Shown here piece after piece: positions 1 to 6,469 of a stretch of DNA of 10,065 nt. Position 1 is the first letter of the stretch, and each line of letters opens with the position of its first letter. Below the pieces are notes generated by a model. The model had not been told where the DNA came from. It searched no databases and worked only from the letters and a program-made list of their open reading frames with translations. Origin of the DNA: an uncultured Macromonas sp. (GTDB lineage Bacteria > Pseudomonadota > Gammaproteobacteria > Burkholderiales > Burkholderiaceae); assembly GCA_946481585.1 (NCBI GenBank), contig CAMLOF010000089.1:1-10065 (forward strand), given 5' to 3'. Position numbers and translations under genes: made by a program.

Positions 1-1049
1 CCCAGGGCCAGCCACATGCGTTCCACCAGATTGGCCAGCCAGAAGGGCAGGTAGCGCTGCAGCAGCGGGCGGCCGTTGCGGATGGCGCGTTCCGCTTCTG
101 GGGCGGCGGGCAGTTCGGCCAGGGTCAGGTTGGGGTATTCACCCTGCCGGTTGAACCAGCCCGAGGGGCTGTGCAGCGTCTGCGCGGCCTGGGCAAACAG
201 CTGGCGGATGGCAGGGTGGGTGTCGGCACGCGAGAGCAGACTGGTGGTGGACGCCACCAGATCAAGGTTCTGCGCCGGGCGGTTACCGGCGAGGTCCACC
301 ACGCCTTGCGGCAGGACTACCGGGGTGAGAAAGCCAAAGCGGCGTGAATAGGCCTGTGCCTGCTGGAAGTTCATGAGCCGCACGCCCGGGGTCAGCAGCA
401 GCATCTGCACCAGTTGAGATTCCGGGGCCGAGGCAAAGACGATGGCATCCAGTTGGCCGCTGATGAACTTGACCGTGGCGGGCGTTTGGGCAAGCTGGCT
501 GAGCCGCAAGTCGGTGGGCAACATGCCATTGGCGTCGAGCAGCCGGGTGAAGAGTTGCGGCACGCCGCTGCCTGGGGTGTCGACATTGACGCGCCAGCCG
601 CGCAGTTCTTTCAACGTGCCGATGCGCTGGGTGCGGTTGCGCGTGTGGGCCGCATCTTCGCGGTAGAAGAGCCACAGCGGTTCGACGAACAGGCTGCCCA
701 GGGTGAGCATCTGCTCGGCGTCGTCGGCGCGGATGTGGCCGCTGCCGCCCTGCACGAAGCCCAGGTCGGCCTGGCCGCTGCGCAGCAGCTCCACGTTGTC
801 GGCAGAACCCTGGCTGGGCAGCAGTTCCACGGTGATGCCGTAGGCCGCCAGCGCCTGGGCGTAGCGCTGGCCGAAGGCCTCGTAAGCGCTTTGCTCCGGG
901 CCAGTGGCCAGCACGACCCGCTTGGGGGGAGCTGGGTCCAGCCACCAGTAGGCCAGCCCGAGCAGGCTGGCCGTGAGCAGGATGAAGGGGCCGAACGAGA
1001 CCAGCAGGTCGCGCAGCGACAGCAGGGTGTGGCGCAAGGGTTGGGGCAT
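1..1049 (-). CDS. TAXI-family TRAP transporter solute-binding subunit (3' end beyond window)
   Basis: The frame is open from an ATG at 1049 to the left edge, giving 349 visible codons and no stop. The protein begins MPQPLRHTLLSLRDLLVS, followed by one hydrophobic segment at about residues 15-37 (a membrane anchor or uncleaved signal). The next stretch, PPKRVVLATGPEQSAYEAFG, is typical of TAXI/NMT1-like periplasmic binding proteins. Further family-like segments are the QADLGFVQGG region and LKELRGWRVNVDTPGSG, which matches the usual 'L+gkrv..g..gSG' signature. Burkholderiales members of this type are about 440 residues with a second membrane segment near the C terminus, which would lie outside the window. 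TAXI proteins bind small organic acids for TRAP uptake; the ligand here is unknown. The start lies 12 bases after the stop of the CusF-like gene, so it is probably the distal gene of the metal operon. No TRAP membrane subunit is visible. Confidence 0.85.
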   Translation of the reverse strand, partial: MPQPLRHTLLSLRDLLVSFGPFILLTASLLGLAYWWLDPAPPKRVVLATGPEQSAYEAFGQRYAQALAAYGITVELLPSQGSADNVELLRSGQADLGFVQGGSGHIRADDAEQMLTLGSLFVEPLWLFYREDAAHTRNRTQRIGTLKELRGWRVNVDTPGSGVPQLFTRLLDANGMLPTDLRLSQLAQTPATVKFISGQLDAIVFASAPESQLVQMLLLTPGVRLMNFQQAQAYSRRFGFLTPVVLPQGVVDLAGNRPAQNLDLVASTTSLLSRADTHPAIRQLFAQAAQTLHSPSGWFNRQGEYPNLTLAELPAAPEAERAIRNGRPLLQRYLPFWLANLVERMWLAL

Positions 1050-1061
1050 GGCCCCAACAGC

Positions 1062-1451
1062 TTACTGCATGCGCTCCAGGCTCATCACTGTGTAGGCGCC
1101 ATTGACCTTGTCTGCGGTGAAGCGCACCTTGTCACCGACCTTGATCTGCTGCAGCCAGGTGGCGTCTTTCACCTGGAAGACCATGGTCATGGGCGGCATG
1201 TCGAGGTTGGGGATGTCACCATGCTTGAGCGACACCTTGCCAGCCTGCAGGTCGATGCGGCGTACCTCGGCCTCGGCTGTTGGCAGGCCATTCGTCGCGG
1301 TGTTTGCAGCCGGTGTGGCTGGTGCAGCAGGTGTGGTGTGGTGGGCATCGTGGCTGGTGTTGCTCTGGGCGTGGGCGGCGCCAGCCAGCGTCAGCAACAG
1401 TGTTGCCAACAGCGCATAAAGGCGGGGTTGGCGCGGTTGGGGCAAGTTCAT
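1062..1451 (-). CDS. CusF-like periplasmic copper-binding protein
   Basis: This is a 129-residue exported protein. A signal peptide covers about residues 1-28 and ends in AGAAHA. A low-complexity His/Ala/Pro linker follows (30-55), then a CusF-type small beta-barrel domain at about 60-127. The metal loop reads HGDIPNLDMPPMTM. His77, Met88 and Met90 align with the Cu(I)/Ag(I) ligands of E. coli CusF (His36, Met47, Met49). The position of the capping tryptophan (Trp44) is Met85. CusF proteins shuttle Cu(I) or Ag(I) in the periplasm, classically handing it to a CusCBA pump, but no pump is visible here. The ATG at 1451 lies 3 bases after the stop of the CopG-like gene, so the two are surely co-transcribed and probably translationally coupled. 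No strong Shine-Dalgarno sequence is visible. Confidence 0.9.
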   Translation of the reverse strand: MNLPQPRQPRLYALLATLLLTLAGAAHAQSNTSHDAHHTTPAAPATPAANTATNGLPTAEAEVRRIDLQAGKVSLKHGDIPNLDMPPMTMVFQVKDATWLQQIKVGDKVRFTADKVNGAYTVMSLERMQ

Positions 1452-1454
1452 GGT

Positions 1455-1919
1455 TCAGGCCTTGTTGTAAGAGGCATAGATGCGGGTGGAGCCGTCGCGC
1501 TGCACCAGCAGCACGTCGTAGGGGTCTTTGCGGCCGCCGTACTCCGGGCCGTCCATGCCAGGGCTGCCCACGGGCATGCGCGGCACGCTCAGGCCCAGGG
1601 CCTGGGGCTTGTCGGCCAGCAGGCGCTGCATGTCCTTGGCGGGCACGTGTCCTTCGATCACGTAGCCCTGTACGCGTGCGGTGTGGCAGGAGCCGAGCTG
1701 GTCGGGCATGCCCAGGCGTTTGCGGGCGGCGGTGTTGCCGGTGTCAAAGACACGCACGGTGAAACCGTTGGCTTCCAGGTGCGCCACCCAGTCCTTGCAG
1801 CAGCCGCAGTTGGGGTCTTTCCAGACTTCCACCAGCGGTTTGGCCGGCTGGGCCAGGGCCGCGGTGACACCGCCTGCCATCCAGGCGGCGCACAGCCCAA
1901 TCAGGGTTCGTCTTTGCAT
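1455..1919 (-). CDS. DUF411 / CopG-like periplasmic copper-resistance protein
   Basis: This is a 154-residue protein. The ATG at 1919 was chosen because GGAG sits 8 bases upstream; a longer reading from TTG at 1931 would place that ribosome site inside the gene. The N terminus (MQRRTLIGLCAAWM..ALAQP) is an export signal, with an arginine pair that could make it a Tat substrate. The mature part matches DUF411: EVWKDPNCGCCKDW contains C38-G-C40-C41, and C78-H79 (GSCHTA) and H91 (IEGHVPA) follow. A PRMPVGSPGM segment lies at 113-122. The DUF411 protein CopG is known to carry a cysteine-bridged copper cluster and to act in periplasmic copper resistance; the exact reaction is not settled. All cluster-type residues appear intact. 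It lies between the cupredoxin and CusF-like genes, as in other copper loci. Confidence 0.9.
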   Translation of the reverse strand: MQRRTLIGLCAAWMAGGVTAALAQPAKPLVEVWKDPNCGCCKDWVAHLEANGFTVRVFDTGNTAARKRLGMPDQLGSCHTARVQGYVIEGHVPAKDMQRLLADKPQALGLSVPRMPVGSPGMDGPEYGGRKDPYDVLLVQRDGSTRIYASYNKA

Positions 1920-1943
1920 GGTGTTCTCCAATCACATAAGGGT

Positions 1944-2492
1944 TCAGGGCTGGGCGCGTTGCCCGCTGGCGGGCAGCACGGTGATGCTGCCTTTCATGCC
2001 CGCTTCGTAGTGGCCCGCGATCAGGCAAGCGAACTCGAATTCGCCTGGGCGGTTGAAGGTCCAGACGATGTCACCCCGTTTGCCCGCAGCCACGTGGGCC
2101 ATGTAGGCCTCGTCGTGCTCCATGCCGGGGTGTTTCTTCATGAGTTCAGAGTGGGCCATCAGCTCATCGCGGGTGCCCAGCACGATCTCGTGCATCACCT
2201 TGCCTTTGTTGGCGGCCACGATGCGCACGGTCTCTCCCTCGCGCACTTCAATGCGCTCAGGCGTGAAGCGCATGTCGTCGGTCATGCGGATTTCGATGGT
2301 GCGGCGCGCTTCCGAACGCTCGGCGGCGATGCCCCAGGGCTTCTGCTCCTTCACGGCGGCGTGGTGTTGGGCCATGGGCATCTGGCTGGCGTGGCCTTGC
2401 GGGCCGTGTGCCCAGGCGTGCTGGGCCAGCAGGGTGCTTGCCAGCAGCAGGGCGCGGCGCACGGTGTGGTTTGGTTTGAGGGTGTGTTTCAT
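1944..2492 (-). CDS. copI: Periplasmic cupredoxin, CopI/rusticyanin-like
   Basis: This is a 182-residue exported blue-copper protein. The signal peptide ends near AQHAWA (residue 28), followed by a His/Met-rich stretch (HGPQGHASQMPMAQHH, 29-44) likely to bind copper. The cupredoxin fold covers about 65-175. The type 1 copper ligands are His101 (MHEIVLG), Cys156, His161 and Met166 (FACLIAGHYEAGM). The C-x4-H-x4-M spacing matches rusticyanin rather than azurin (C-x4-H-x3-M) or plastocyanin. An insert rich in Met, His and acidic residues (about 110-135) precedes the last strands. CopI-type proteins support periplasmic copper tolerance, and this one could also be the electron partner of the adjacent oxidase. 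The ATG is 9 bases after the oxidase stop and has no clear Shine-Dalgarno sequence, so coupling is likely. The copI symbol is by resemblance only. Confidence 0.88.
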   Translation of the reverse strand: MKHTLKPNHTVRRALLLASTLLAQHAWAHGPQGHASQMPMAQHHAAVKEQKPWGIAAERSEARRTIEIRMTDDMRFTPERIEVREGETVRIVAANKGKVMHEIVLGTRDELMAHSELMKKHPGMEHDEAYMAHVAAGKRGDIVWTFNRPGEFEFACLIAGHYEAGMKGSITVLPASGQRAQP

Positions 2493-2501
2493 GGGGGTTT
2501 G

Positions 2502-3926
2502 TCAGTGGTGGTTGCCGTGGCCCATGGGCTTGCGCACCTGGGCGGGTGGGTGGTTGTGACCGTGGCCAGGCATGCCTGGCATGGCGGGCTGTGCGGCCGA
2601 GGGCGCGGGTTGCAGCGGCGCGCCCTGGTATTCGTAGGCTTGCGTTCCTGTGGGCAGTGTGTACCAGCCGGGGTCGGTGTAGTCACCGGGTTTCTGGTCG
2701 GCACGCACCTTGAGCGTGGTGAACATGCCGCCCATTTCAATCGCGCCAAAGGGGCCGGTGCCGGTCATCATGGGGAAGGTGTTGGCGGGCAGCTCCATTT
2801 CCATTTCGCCCATGTCGGCCATGCCGCGTTCGCCCATCACCATGTAGTCGGGCACCAGTTTCTGGATCTTCTGCACCAGGCCGCGGTGGTCCACGCCGAT
2901 CATGGTGGGCACGTCGTGCCCCATGGCGCCCATGGTGTGGTGGCTCTTGTGGCAGTGCACGGCCCAGTCGCCGGGTTCGTCGGCCAGGAACTCGATCTGG
3001 CGCATCTGGCCCACGGCAATGTCGGTGGTCACCTCGGGCCAGCGCGCGCTCTTGGGCACAGGGCCGCCGTCGGTGCCGGTCACCTCAAACTCTATGCCGT
3101 GAACGTGAACCGGGTGGTTGGTCATGGTGAGGTTGCCCACGCGCATGCGTACCCGTTCGCCCAGGCGCGCCACCAGCGGGCTGATGCCCGGGAACACGCG
3201 GCTGTTGAAGGACCAGATGTTGAAGTCCAGCATGGTGTTGATCTTGGGTGTCATGCTGCCGGGCTCCACGTCAAAGGCGTTGAGCAGGAAGCAGTAGTCG
3301 CGGTCCACGTCGTTGATGAGCGGGTGGCGGCCCTTGGGGTGGGTGATCCACATGCCCATCATGCCCATGGCCATCTGCGTCATCTCGTCAGCGTGCGGGT
3401 GGTACATGAAGGTGCCCGGGCGGCGCGCCAAGAATTCGTAGACAAAGGTCTTGCCGGGCTGGATCTGCGGCTGGTTGAGGCCGCCCACGCCGTCCATGCC
3501 GTTGGGCAGGCGCTGGCCGTGCCAGTGGATAGTGGTGTGCTCTGGCAGGCGGTTGGTGACGAAGATCCGCACGCGGTCGCCTTCCACCACTTCGATGGTG
3601 GGGCCGGGCGACTGGCCGTTGTAGCCCCACATGTTCACCATGAAGCCGGGGGCCATTTCACGCACCACGGGTTCGGCGACGAGGTGGAACTCCTTGACGC
3701 CGTTGTTCATGCGAAAGGGCAGGGTCCAGCCGTTGAGGGTGACCACGGGGCGGTAGGGGCGGCCCGCGCCGGTGACGCCGGGTGGTGTCCAGGGAGCTGC
3801 GGTGTCGGCGTTGGCGCGTATGACGGGTTCGGGCAGTGCGGCCATGGCGCTGCGGCTGACCGTGGTGGCGGCCATGGCGGTGGCGGCTCCGGCCAGGGCC
3901 TGTTGGAAGAAGTGTCGGCGTTGCAT
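2502..3926 (-). CDS. Two-domain multicopper oxidase (copper oxidase)
   Basis: This is a 474-residue protein. The N terminus MQRRHFFQQALAG looks like a Tat signal, consistent with export of a folded metalloenzyme. All four copper signatures are present: HWHG at 134-137, HPH at 176-178, HPVHVHG at 271-277 and HCHKSHHTMGAM at 324-335. The last gives the type 1 ligands Cys325, His330 and Met335. Only about 95 residues separate the second and third motifs, which fits a two-domain oxidase with type 1 copper in domain 2 rather than three-domain PcoA/CopA (about 600 residues). The tail from residue 345 is Met-rich and ends in a His/Met segment (MPGMPGHGHNH..MGHGNHH). It probably oxidises Cu(I) to Cu(II) in the periplasm. 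The frame stays open upstream to 4664, but that part overlaps the TolC-like gene; the start at 3926 is 5 bases after that gene's stop. Confidence 0.92.
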   Translation of the reverse strand: MQRRHFFQQALAGAATAMAATTVSRSAMAALPEPVIRANADTAAPWTPPGVTGAGRPYRPVVTLNGWTLPFRMNNGVKEFHLVAEPVVREMAPGFMVNMWGYNGQSPGPTIEVVEGDRVRIFVTNRLPEHTTIHWHGQRLPNGMDGVGGLNQPQIQPGKTFVYEFLARRPGTFMYHPHADEMTQMAMGMMGMWITHPKGRHPLINDVDRDYCFLLNAFDVEPGSMTPKINTMLDFNIWSFNSRVFPGISPLVARLGERVRMRVGNLTMTNHPVHVHGIEFEVTGTDGGPVPKSARWPEVTTDIAVGQMRQIEFLADEPGDWAVHCHKSHHTMGAMGHDVPTMIGVDHRGLVQKIQKLVPDYMVMGERGMADMGEMEMELPANTFPMMTGTGPFGAIEMGGMFTTLKVRADQKPGDYTDPGWYTLPTGTQAYEYQGAPLQPAPSAAQPAMPGMPGHGHNHPPAQVRKPMGHGNHH

Positions 3927-3931
3927 GGTGG

Positions 3932-5227
3932 TCAATGTCCTGCGGGTGTGGCGGCTGCGCTGGCGCCAGATGTGGAGAGCGTGGTGCCCGCATAGGGCAG
4001 GCCGTTGAGCACCGCTTGAAGATCGGCATGGGCCAGCCAAGCGTCGCGCTCGGCTTGCAAGGCGGCGTGCACGCTGGTGATTCGGGTTCGCGCGGCGGCG
4101 AGCAGGTCCCAGGTGCTGGCGAGCATGCCGTTGTAGCGCAGCAGGGTTTCGTCCTGCAAGGCGGTGTGCAGGCGCTGCACCTGCTGCCGGGATTGAACGG
4201 CCACCAGCCGGGCCGTCTGCCAGGCCGTCAGCGCCAGGCGCACATCGGAGCGGATCTGGCGCTCCAGCGCGGCGGCTTCGGCCTGGGCTTCTACCGCTTT
4301 TTCCAGTGCGTGGCTCCAGCCGGTACCGCGGGTTTCCAGGCGTGCGGGCCATTGGCCTTGTGCGGCGGCAACGGCCTCTTGGGGCAACTTGATCAGGCGC
4401 TCGCGGTCGGCAGGCGTCAGGCCCTGCGCCAGCAGGCGTGCCTGTTGGTCCAGCCAGGGCCAGCGCGGGTGCTGCTGGAGTGCCTGCTGTTCCAGGGCAT
4501 CGGTATTGCCTGCTGGACCTGCGGGCAGCGGGGGCAGCTGGGCGGGCAGGTGTGCAGGTAGGGCTTGGGCGCTGGGGGCCGTGTTGTCCAGCAGCCGCCA
4601 CAGCGCCTCGGTGGCGGCCTGCTGCTGTTGCTGGGCCAACATCCACTGTGCCTGGGCGTCCCACAAGGCCAGTTCTTCACGCATCTGGCGGGCGGCACTC
4701 CAGTTACCCACCTGGGTCATGCGGCGGGCCAGTTCGTTGCCCGCTTCAGCGGCTTCCAGCACCTGGCGCTGGTACGCCAGCCCCTGTTGGGTAGCCACTG
4801 CCTGTATCCAGGCGCGCTCCACTTGTTGGCTCAGGGCCAGAGCGCGGTTGCGCAGGTCGGCCGCTTCCTGCGGGTTGAGTCCCGGGTGGGCCAGCAGGTC
4901 GGGGCGTGCCTGCATGGCTGCGGCAGTGACCTGGGCCAGGGTCCAGGGCGTGGCCGTGCCGGTTGTCTTTGGCGTTGTTGCGGGTGCGCGGGATTGTTCC
5001 CAGCGCAAGATGTCGGCATGGCCGCGTGGGAAGGCGCTTACTGCCTCGTTGGCGGCTTTCCAGTCAGCTGATTGCTGCGGTGGTGGCGCTTTGCCAGTCG
5101 TGGCAGCCGGTGCGCCGCCATGGTCATGGACCTGGGGCCACGCAGGTGCGGAGGAAAGGGCCAGCGCACTGGCGAGCAGCCAGGCAAGGTGACCGGGCCT
5201 GTGTCCAAGGCCGGGGGAACGGGACAT
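3932..5227 (-). CDS. TolC-family outer membrane efflux protein-like
   Basis: This is a 431-residue protein with a strong ribosome site (AGGAG, 6 bases before the ATG). A signal peptide covers about 1-31 and has no lipobox cysteine. A His-containing Pro/Ala linker follows, then a segment ending FPRGHADILRWE (66-77). Two long helical hairpins are recognisable: about 120-214 (with ELARRMTQVGNWS) and about 315-410 (with LRYNGMLASTWDLLAAARTR). These are features of the TolC/CzcC/CusC outer-membrane factor family. The stretches where the family normally carries its two beta-hairpins, around 105-125 and 275-310, look too short or non-barrel-like. A small C-terminal Ser/Ala tail ends the protein. Such proteins normally form the exit duct of RND or ABC pumps, but none is encoded nearby. 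A role in metal export is inferred from the neighbours. Confidence 0.82.
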   Translation of the reverse strand: MSRSPGLGHRPGHLAWLLASALALSSAPAWPQVHDHGGAPAATTGKAPPPQQSADWKAANEAVSAFPRGHADILRWEQSRAPATTPKTTGTATPWTLAQVTAAAMQARPDLLAHPGLNPQEAADLRNRALALSQQVERAWIQAVATQQGLAYQRQVLEAAEAGNELARRMTQVGNWSAARQMREELALWDAQAQWMLAQQQQQAATEALWRLLDNTAPSAQALPAHLPAQLPPLPAGPAGNTDALEQQALQQHPRWPWLDQQARLLAQGLTPADRERLIKLPQEAVAAAQGQWPARLETRGTGWSHALEKAVEAQAEAAALERQIRSDVRLALTAWQTARLVAVQSRQQVQRLHTALQDETLLRYNGMLASTWDLLAAARTRITSVHAALQAERDAWLAHADLQAVLNGLPYAGTTLSTSGASAAATPAGH

Positions 5228-5306
5228 GAAATGCTCCTGAAAACGCTCGAAACCTGCGCCCGGTTGCCGGTTTTGGCAAATCGCGGACGCACTTAGGGTG
5301 TAGCGG

Positions 5307-5717
5307 TCAGGCGATGGGTGGCTTGAAGCCGGGCAGGCGCTCGGCGCTGGTCAGAAGGGGTGACAGTGCGGCGGGCAGCACACGTGGCAACTCCTGCGCG
5401 GGCAGCAGGGTGGCATGGGCGGTGTGCAGGGTGTTGTGGCATACGTCACACAAGCCGCACATGGCGTGGCCGGGGTGGGGCTGGTCAGCGGGTTCAGCGC
5501 CTGCCACGTTGGCATGAACGTGAACCTGGTGGTGCGTGGCTTCGCCCGTGGCTTGCTCGTGGCAGTCGTGGCTGACTGACTGTGCTGCCGCCACAACAGA
5601 CACGGCGGGCGCCGGCGCGTGCCCGCCAGCTGCTTGCATCTGCACCGCCATGGCGTCGCCTGCCAGCAGCCGCAAGGGCAGCAGGCACATCATCAGCCAC
5701 AGGGTGAACGCACGCAT
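5307..5717 (-). CDS. Small exported His/Cys-rich protein, CzcI-like in position
   Basis: This 136-residue protein is not firmly recognised. The N terminus (MRAFTLWLMMCLLPLRLLAG) is a signal sequence or single membrane segment. The rest is unusually rich in histidine (12 residues between 33 and 101), with clusters such as THHQVHVHAN. It also has a Cys motif, C87-x2-C90-x2-C93-H94. The C-terminal end is LPGFKPPIA. Small His-rich exported proteins with Cys motifs (CzcI or DUF2946-like) often precede metal-efflux operons and are thought to bind or sense metal in the periplasm; this placement fits that pattern. The gene starts 41 bases after the CDF gene and ends 79 bases before the TolC-like gene, so it is probably in the same transcript. 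No Shine-Dalgarno sequence is evident before the ATG. Confidence 0.7.
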   Translation of the reverse strand: MRAFTLWLMMCLLPLRLLAGDAMAVQMQAAGGHAPAPAVSVVAAAQSVSHDCHEQATGEATHHQVHVHANVAGAEPADQPHPGHAMCGLCDVCHNTLHTAHATLLPAQELPRVLPAALSPLLTSAERLPGFKPPIA

Positions 5718-5758
5718 GGGTGGAATGATAGCGGCAAGGGTGGAGAAGTTCCCGGCGG

Positions 5759-6400
5759 TCAGGCGGTGGCCCGCTGTTCGACCAGTTCACTGCGCGCATG
5801 GCGCATCACCTGGGCGCCGCCCGTGAGTGCCAACCCGGCCATGACGGCAGCCACGGCCAGGTCGGGCCAGGCAGAGCCGGTGCCAAACACACCGGCTGCG
5901 GCCAGCATCACAGCAACGTTGCTCAGCGCGTCGTTGCGGGAGCAGATCCACACACTGCGCATGTTGGCGTCGCCATTGCGCCAGGTGTAGAGCAGCACCG
6001 CCACCCCCACGTTGGCAAGCATGGCCGCAAACGCCACCGCGCCCATGGTGAGCGGCTCGGGCACGCTGCCGCTGCGCAGCACCCAGGCGGCCTTGCCCAG
6101 CACGAAGAGCCCGTAGCCGAACATGCTGGCGCCCTTGATCCAGGCGGCGCGGCTGCGCCAGACCACCGCCATGCTCAGCACCGCCAGCGACAGGCCGTAG
6201 TTGACGGCATCCCCCGCGAAGTCGATGGCATCGGCCAGCAGCGACACGGAGCCTGCCTGCAGCCCGGCAGCCAGTTCCACCACGAACATGGCGGCGTTGA
6301 CGACGAGCGCGATCCACAATGCACGGCGCCAGCGCGGGTCCAGGGCCGCGCTGGCGGCGGTTTCGGTGGAACAGGTGTCGGTGTGGCAGGAGCAGGCCAT
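5759..6400 (-). CDS. Cation diffusion facilitator (CDF)-like metal transporter without C-terminal domain
   Basis: This 213-residue inner-membrane protein has about six predicted helices. It starts with a Cys/His-rich tip (MACSCHTDTC). The segment SVSLLADAIDFAGD is the conserved CDF helix-2 region, where D60 and D64 form the D-x3-D half of the metal site. The matching helix-5 segment is CSRNDALSN, placing D157 and N161 where most CDF proteins carry H/D-x3-D. The usual cytoplasmic C-terminal dimerisation domain is absent; the chain ends soon after the sixth helix. CDF proteins exchange Zn, Cd, Co or similar divalent ions for protons across the inner membrane, so export of such an ion into the periplasm is inferred. 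It is the first gene after the MerR-type promoter. No good ribosome site precedes the ATG at 6400; the predicted leader is about 30 bases. Confidence 0.85.
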   Translation of the reverse strand: MACSCHTDTCSTETAASAALDPRWRRALWIALVVNAAMFVVELAAGLQAGSVSLLADAIDFAGDAVNYGLSLAVLSMAVVWRSRAAWIKGASMFGYGLFVLGKAAWVLRSGSVPEPLTMGAVAFAAMLANVGVAVLLYTWRNGDANMRSVWICSRNDALSNVAVMLAAAGVFGTGSAWPDLAVAAVMAGLALTGGAQVMRHARSELVEQRATA

Positions 6401-6408
6401 GGTGGTGC

Positions 6409-6438
6409 TTGAAGGGAAAAGAAGGTCTGTGACATGAT
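6409..6438 (+). promoter_or_regulatory. Possible promoter of the MerR-family regulator
   Basis: A weak sigma-70-like pair faces the regulator: TTGAAG (6409-6414) and CATGAT (6433-6438), 18 bases apart, four of six matches each. A transcript from here would start near 6445, inside the operator dyad, which would allow autorepression. The match is poor, so this is tentative. Confidence 0.25.
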
Positions 6439-6467
6439 TTGAAACCTTGAAGCAAGTTGAAGGTCAA
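6437..6467 (-). promoter_or_regulatory. MerR-type promoter and operator driving the metal operon
   Basis: Read on the minus strand, a -35 box TTGACC (6462-6467) and a -10 box TCAAAT (6437-6442) are separated by exactly 19 bases. This overlong spacer is the hallmark of promoters activated by MerR-family twisting. Within it lies a 21-base dyad (6444-6464) with outer half-sites ACCTT and AAGGT, closely resembling published CueR operators in the outer arms. Transcription would begin near 6430 and read into the CDF gene. The adjacent divergent MerR-family gene is the obvious regulator. Spacing, symmetry and position are read directly; metal response is inferred. Confidence 0.85.
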
Positions 6468-6469
6468 GC

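Noticed and set aside
1920..1931. Upstream TTG start for the CopG-like gene
   Set aside because: It would place the GGAG ribosome site inside the coding sequence; the ATG at 1919 is correctly spaced from it.
414..3995. A 1193-codon open frame on the plus strand
   Set aside because: It runs antisense to five well-supported metal genes and its translation is low-complexity His/Gly/Ala/Val sequence. GC-rich codon use on the opposite strand removes stops from this frame.
3927..4664. N-terminal extension of the multicopper oxidase frame
   Set aside because: The extra 246 residues overlap the TolC-like gene in another frame and are Pro/Arg/Ala-rich; the Tat signal at 3926 marks the true start.
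5264..5279. Inverted repeat TTGCC/GGCAA before the TolC-like gene as a terminator or operator
   Set aside because: The stem is only 5 bases with a 6-base loop and no T run follows on the minus strand. It also does not match a known copper-box motif.
5435..5449. CxxCH as a cytochrome c haem site in the His/Cys-rich protein
   Set aside because: It sits inside a longer CxxCxxCH cluster in a His-rich protein with no cytochrome fold features or obvious axial ligand context; metal binding is more likely. It is kept only as a caveat.
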